NCBI RefSeq assembly: GCF_958295425.1
Contig: NC_081154.1
Location: 4,871,139-4,935,138, forward strand
DNA: 64,000 nucleotides
Source of the DNA: Solea solea
Taxonomy: Eukaryota > Chordata > Actinopteri > Pleuronectiformes > Soleidae
Reading direction: 5' to 3'
The notes under the pieces were generated by a model. That model saw nothing but the letters and a program-made list of their open reading frames with translations. It was not told where the DNA came from and made no database searches. This document shows, piece after piece, positions 60,601-64,000 of this stretch (positions are counted from its first letter, which is position 1; each line of letters opens with the position of its first letter). A program made the translations under genes and the position numbers.

Positions 60601-63600
60601 ACATCCAGTTGTGGATTTTGTTTGTGGCAAAAAAAGCAGCAACATATTTTTAACTGTGTTCTGGTTTATTTGTACTACTTGTCTAAGAGCCGTTCAGTGT
60701 GTGCTTGTTTTTTGTTATTATTATTACAATGAACAGATTGTCTCGGGCATTTCTTATCCAAACAATGTCAAAGTCACCCCTGCACACACTGCAGCCCTTA
60801 CTAAGTCACCTGCCAAGATTGAAGCCTGTCAGGTGACCATTTGCATTTACTGTATAGAATGGAAGGTTGGTAACACTGACCTCAACCTAACCAAAGTTCC
60901 AATCTTAGCCTTAAACTTGACCAGTTCCTCCGAAATTAGGTTCTGCCTCATTCGGACCAAGTTTTGGTCTCCATGCGGACTTCAGGTCATGATTAGGTCA
61001 GAGTTTATGCCTGAAGAGGTAACACACACACACACAAAGGACACTGCATAGACTTCCCTTCATTTTGACAGCCAAACATAATTTAAAGATTATACTGAAC
61101 CGTCAATATAACCAGTTAATGCCTTGCACAGATGTAGAATGGCTGTATCAGACTTAAATATTAGTATCAGTACATACTCAAGGCTGTTTTATCAAGGCAT
61201 CCCTAGTTGTCCGTGTGAAATGATCAAATTTAAAACTACAACATGATCGGGTGGATGTAGCCAAAGAAACAGACGCTACAGAGGAGCAGATAATCCTGTT
61301 AATCTTGTCTGTAATTCAGTGGGATCCCATTGTAAACCTATGGACTGGCGATTTATTCAACTAAAAAAAAAAAAACTAAGAGAAAAGACATGGAGTGAAG
61401 AGCCGTTTATCTCTGTACGTTGGTCCCGTGACCCTCAAAAGGAGAACCAGATGGATGGACATAGGAAGGGGACTGCCCTCAGCCACATGTCTCGTCTTGC
61501 GGGTCACTCTGCTCCATTCCCTTAATGTGCCGATTAGGATGGATGAATGGAGGAACTAATGCAACCATGTCTTCATTTGCATTACTCAACCGTCTCTCAA
61601 TCCGCCCCGTCTCCAGGTGATTCAAAAATGCTGCAGCTACTCATCACCATCACCCCGTTCTCCTCTGCCGTCACTTGCCTCCAGTGAAATACTGACTCAG
61701 CTTAAACAATTGATGATTACCAGACAACAACAGATGGGTTAGCCGCAGGATGTTTTATGATGTGCTGCCATGGCTGCAAAGTTGGTCCTGCAGCCTCTTA
61801 TGCATCTGTACCTGTGAGTCCTGCGCCTGTGACTGTCTTACATTTGACCCTTTGACAGACTTGGTGAGGTGAGACATATTTTCTTGGCAGGAGTGTGAAT
61901 GTTCGGATGAAGAAGTCGTAGCTGCGAGGAGGCTATAAACCCACACTGCAGACTTTCCCTCCCGGCAATGTTCTTCCACTTTTACTTCAAGCTCAGCCGT
62001 CAACGCTGCAAGGCTCTGGCAGTGCAAACAAACTTCTTCCCCCCCCAAAAAAAGGTCAAACATGGCATTTATCTGGCTGTATTCCCGCAGGTGTCCCCTG
62101 TGGATTCCGTCCATGCGGCACAGCAAACAATAACAGGCAGGAAGTGAAAAGGGAAGGTGAACGCTGCCAGAAACAGGGCACCGACCGTCTCAGTGGCACA
62201 ATGGTGGGTTCCGACTCACAGAAAACATGTAGTCGCATTACATCAGACCACAGATCACTGTGGTAATGGGTGAAAAATCCACTGCCAGTTGGAACAAACA
62301 GCTCTGTCAGCTGTTGTTTTCCGTGCCCAGAAAAATATCAAACACCACATTGACATTCCGTAAATATGTAACCCATCTGTAGCGAGATGAAGTTGTCACA
62401 CCTCCATGTTGCTAATAAGTCAACACTAACATCAGGAAGCCATTTTAAATTCCCTTCCAATATGGTGGTGCAAATGCAGGGGATACAGAGGAGATCTCAT
62501 AAGGTTTCATTCTAATCTTCTGCTCGCACCATCTGTCAAGTCTACAATCGACTCTTTCCACACAAGCCTGATTGTTGATAGAATAAAGGAAGCTAAGGGA
62601 ACATTTGTGCAGAGCTGCGGGGGATTTCTTTTCAGCGTTATTCATGGGGCCATCTGCGGTGCATTGAAATGGATACGGCGTCTCATCTATCTGTTGTCAC
62701 TCGCTGTCACTTGTTGTAAAGTGAAATCAAAGAGCCGAGGACTTTCGGGAAGTCTCGGCACGTCGTTTCCATTGCAGAGCCTCTCAGGTGTGCAACACAT
62801 CTTCATCGGAAACAATCGCCCACTTCAAAGATGCCGCGTGTAACGACGGCAGGGGAATTTAAGATTATTAAGTAGATGTATAAATCAAATATCACCGTCT
62901 TATAATAAGTCTCTCTGCAGCTGTGTGTCAAGTACAGAGCAGTGAAGTGTTTTGTTGTATGACTGATTGTAAACCTGTTAGAGGTATGAACCTCATCAAG
63001 CGGAAATTGCCAACAATGAAAATGCAGCAGGCATACATATTTGATTAGTTGTGCATTATTAATGTATTTGGACGGACTAAAATAACACTGAAGTTACTTC
63101 ATTTCACTGCTATCTATCTCAGCAATGCTTTTCTCTGTGATTGGATCTCAGATCAGGGTTCCCACACCTTCAAGGACTTTCCTGGACCAATTCTCTCGAA
63201 TTGACAGCCCACATGTGCTGACAGAGCTTAAGATGGGAGGGCAACTTCGTCCATGATGGCGTCCACTTTTATTGATTTGCAGCACGCTCTGCATCTTGGT
63301 CAAAGCCAGTCTATGTCATTTTAGAATTTGCATCACGTAGCATCTTTGTTCTGCGTAGGCCTAGTCTACGTACATCAAGCAATGCAAGACACCTACCTAA
63401 ATGTCAGCTTCACTTCTTTCTTGCACAAAATGCATTGAACTTTTAATGACCCTGTCTATTTAGGAGGGTTTTCAAAAACTTTCAAGCAGCTTTTAAAAGA
63501 GCATTTGTGCTTTTTTCCCCCCCCCCAGCTGGATGGACATGTTTTGCAAATTGAAGGTCGTGTGGACAGAGAGCGGAGTGGAAAATAATGTCTAGACATA

Positions 63601-64000
63601 ATGTACAGTACGTGTTGCATCAGACACAGACAACCCTCGAGTAATGTTCCAAGCAGAGAAAGAGATGTCCTTTACACAGACTTTGAATATAAGCCAACAA
63701 GCGACGGATGGTGAGCTTAGATTTCCAAAAAGAAACAAAATAAGGCCCCCCCCTTTGTTTTGTTCATCTGAAAATTTAAATGAAAACTGGCAGTTTAACA
63801 TTTTGTTAATTTGTTTCCTGCAGTGGTGAGGTAACTTTGTTTAATGTCATGCCAACGGGAATGACTGGAATTTGGTAAAGGTTTTACTGTACAGGAAGTT
63901 TCCTCTTCCTGTACAGTGTGCCATAACATCTTTCATCATTACTGTCATCAGTTAGAATCATATACTACACCAAGGTCATTAGTATGCAGGCCAGTTATCT
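57646..64000. other. Right-end intergenic region, no recognised gene
   Basis: 58141-58275 and 60865-61020 are related copies of a dispersed repeat (TTAACCAGTTCATTAGAAAT and TGACCAGTTCCTCCGAAATT blocks). A 19-G run lies at 58906-58924. CA tracts are at 58110-58125 and 61023-61037, with a C run near 63519-63528. A 123-codon minus frame at 61755-62126 is unassigned. A perfect hairpin lies at 63886-63917. No exon of a known gene is recognised. Confidence 0.5.
63886..63917. repeat. Perfect 13-bp inverted repeat with 6-nt loop
   Basis: ACTGTACAGGAAG is followed after TTTCCT by its exact reverse complement. The stem is too short for a typical microRNA precursor. It could be a MITE end or a chance palindrome. 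Confidence 0.8.

Noticed and set aside
60581..61051. 156-codon + strand frame
   Set aside because: The last part lies in a dispersed repeat and a CA tract, and the rest has no recognisable features.

Overview
The window looks like nuclear DNA of a teleost fish, probably a percomorph. This is inferred from one receptor gene of fish type and from many dispersed repeats of kinds common in teleost genomes: a tRNA-like SINE, TTAA-flanked MITEs, a Tc1 relic, a LINE 3' tail and long CA/GT tracts. It is gene-poor, with AT-rich, intron-like and intergenic sequence over more than 95% of its length.

The only protein-coding gene I can support is a urotensin II receptor (uts2r type, class A GPCR) on the + strand. 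Its coding sequence is split over 34001-34714 and 37481-37858 by a phase-0 intron of 2766 bp and gives a 363-residue protein with all seven membrane helices. A non-coding leader exon ending at 33127, joined to 33999, is likely, because a strong donor (CAG|GTAAGA) faces an acceptor two bases before the ATG. That leader carries several upstream ATGs. Poly(A) signals lie at 37995 and 38227.

The left flank (1-32 kb) starts inside a 38-bp minisatellite. It then holds MITEs (3.5, 9.0, 11.5, 15.2 and 23.3 kb), a LINE tail (15.6 kb), a purine-rich GAA/TAC array (16.0 kb), a 148-bp tandem duplication (17.3 kb), a SINE joined to a 'step' repeat (22.1 kb), a Tc1 transposase relic (26.6 kb), a 17-bp minisatellite (29.6 kb) and a 22-bp AT-rich array (31.6 kb).

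The right flank (38-64 kb) holds more copies of the same families: TTAA MITEs at 42.6, 45.9, 47.0 and 50.3 kb, SINEs at 43.8, 44.2 and 56.7 kb, a MITE with perfect 10-bp flanking repeats at 55.8 kb, and a SINE broken by two later insertions at 56.7-57.6 kb. I recognise no second gene there. Most of the long open frames are explained by tandem repeats, by low stop density or as shadows of the receptor. No CRISPR array, rRNA gene, true tRNA gene or bacterial-type operon is present, and I found no convincing new biological system. The points most worth checking are the intron inside this receptor gene, its uORF-rich leader and the TTAA MITE family.
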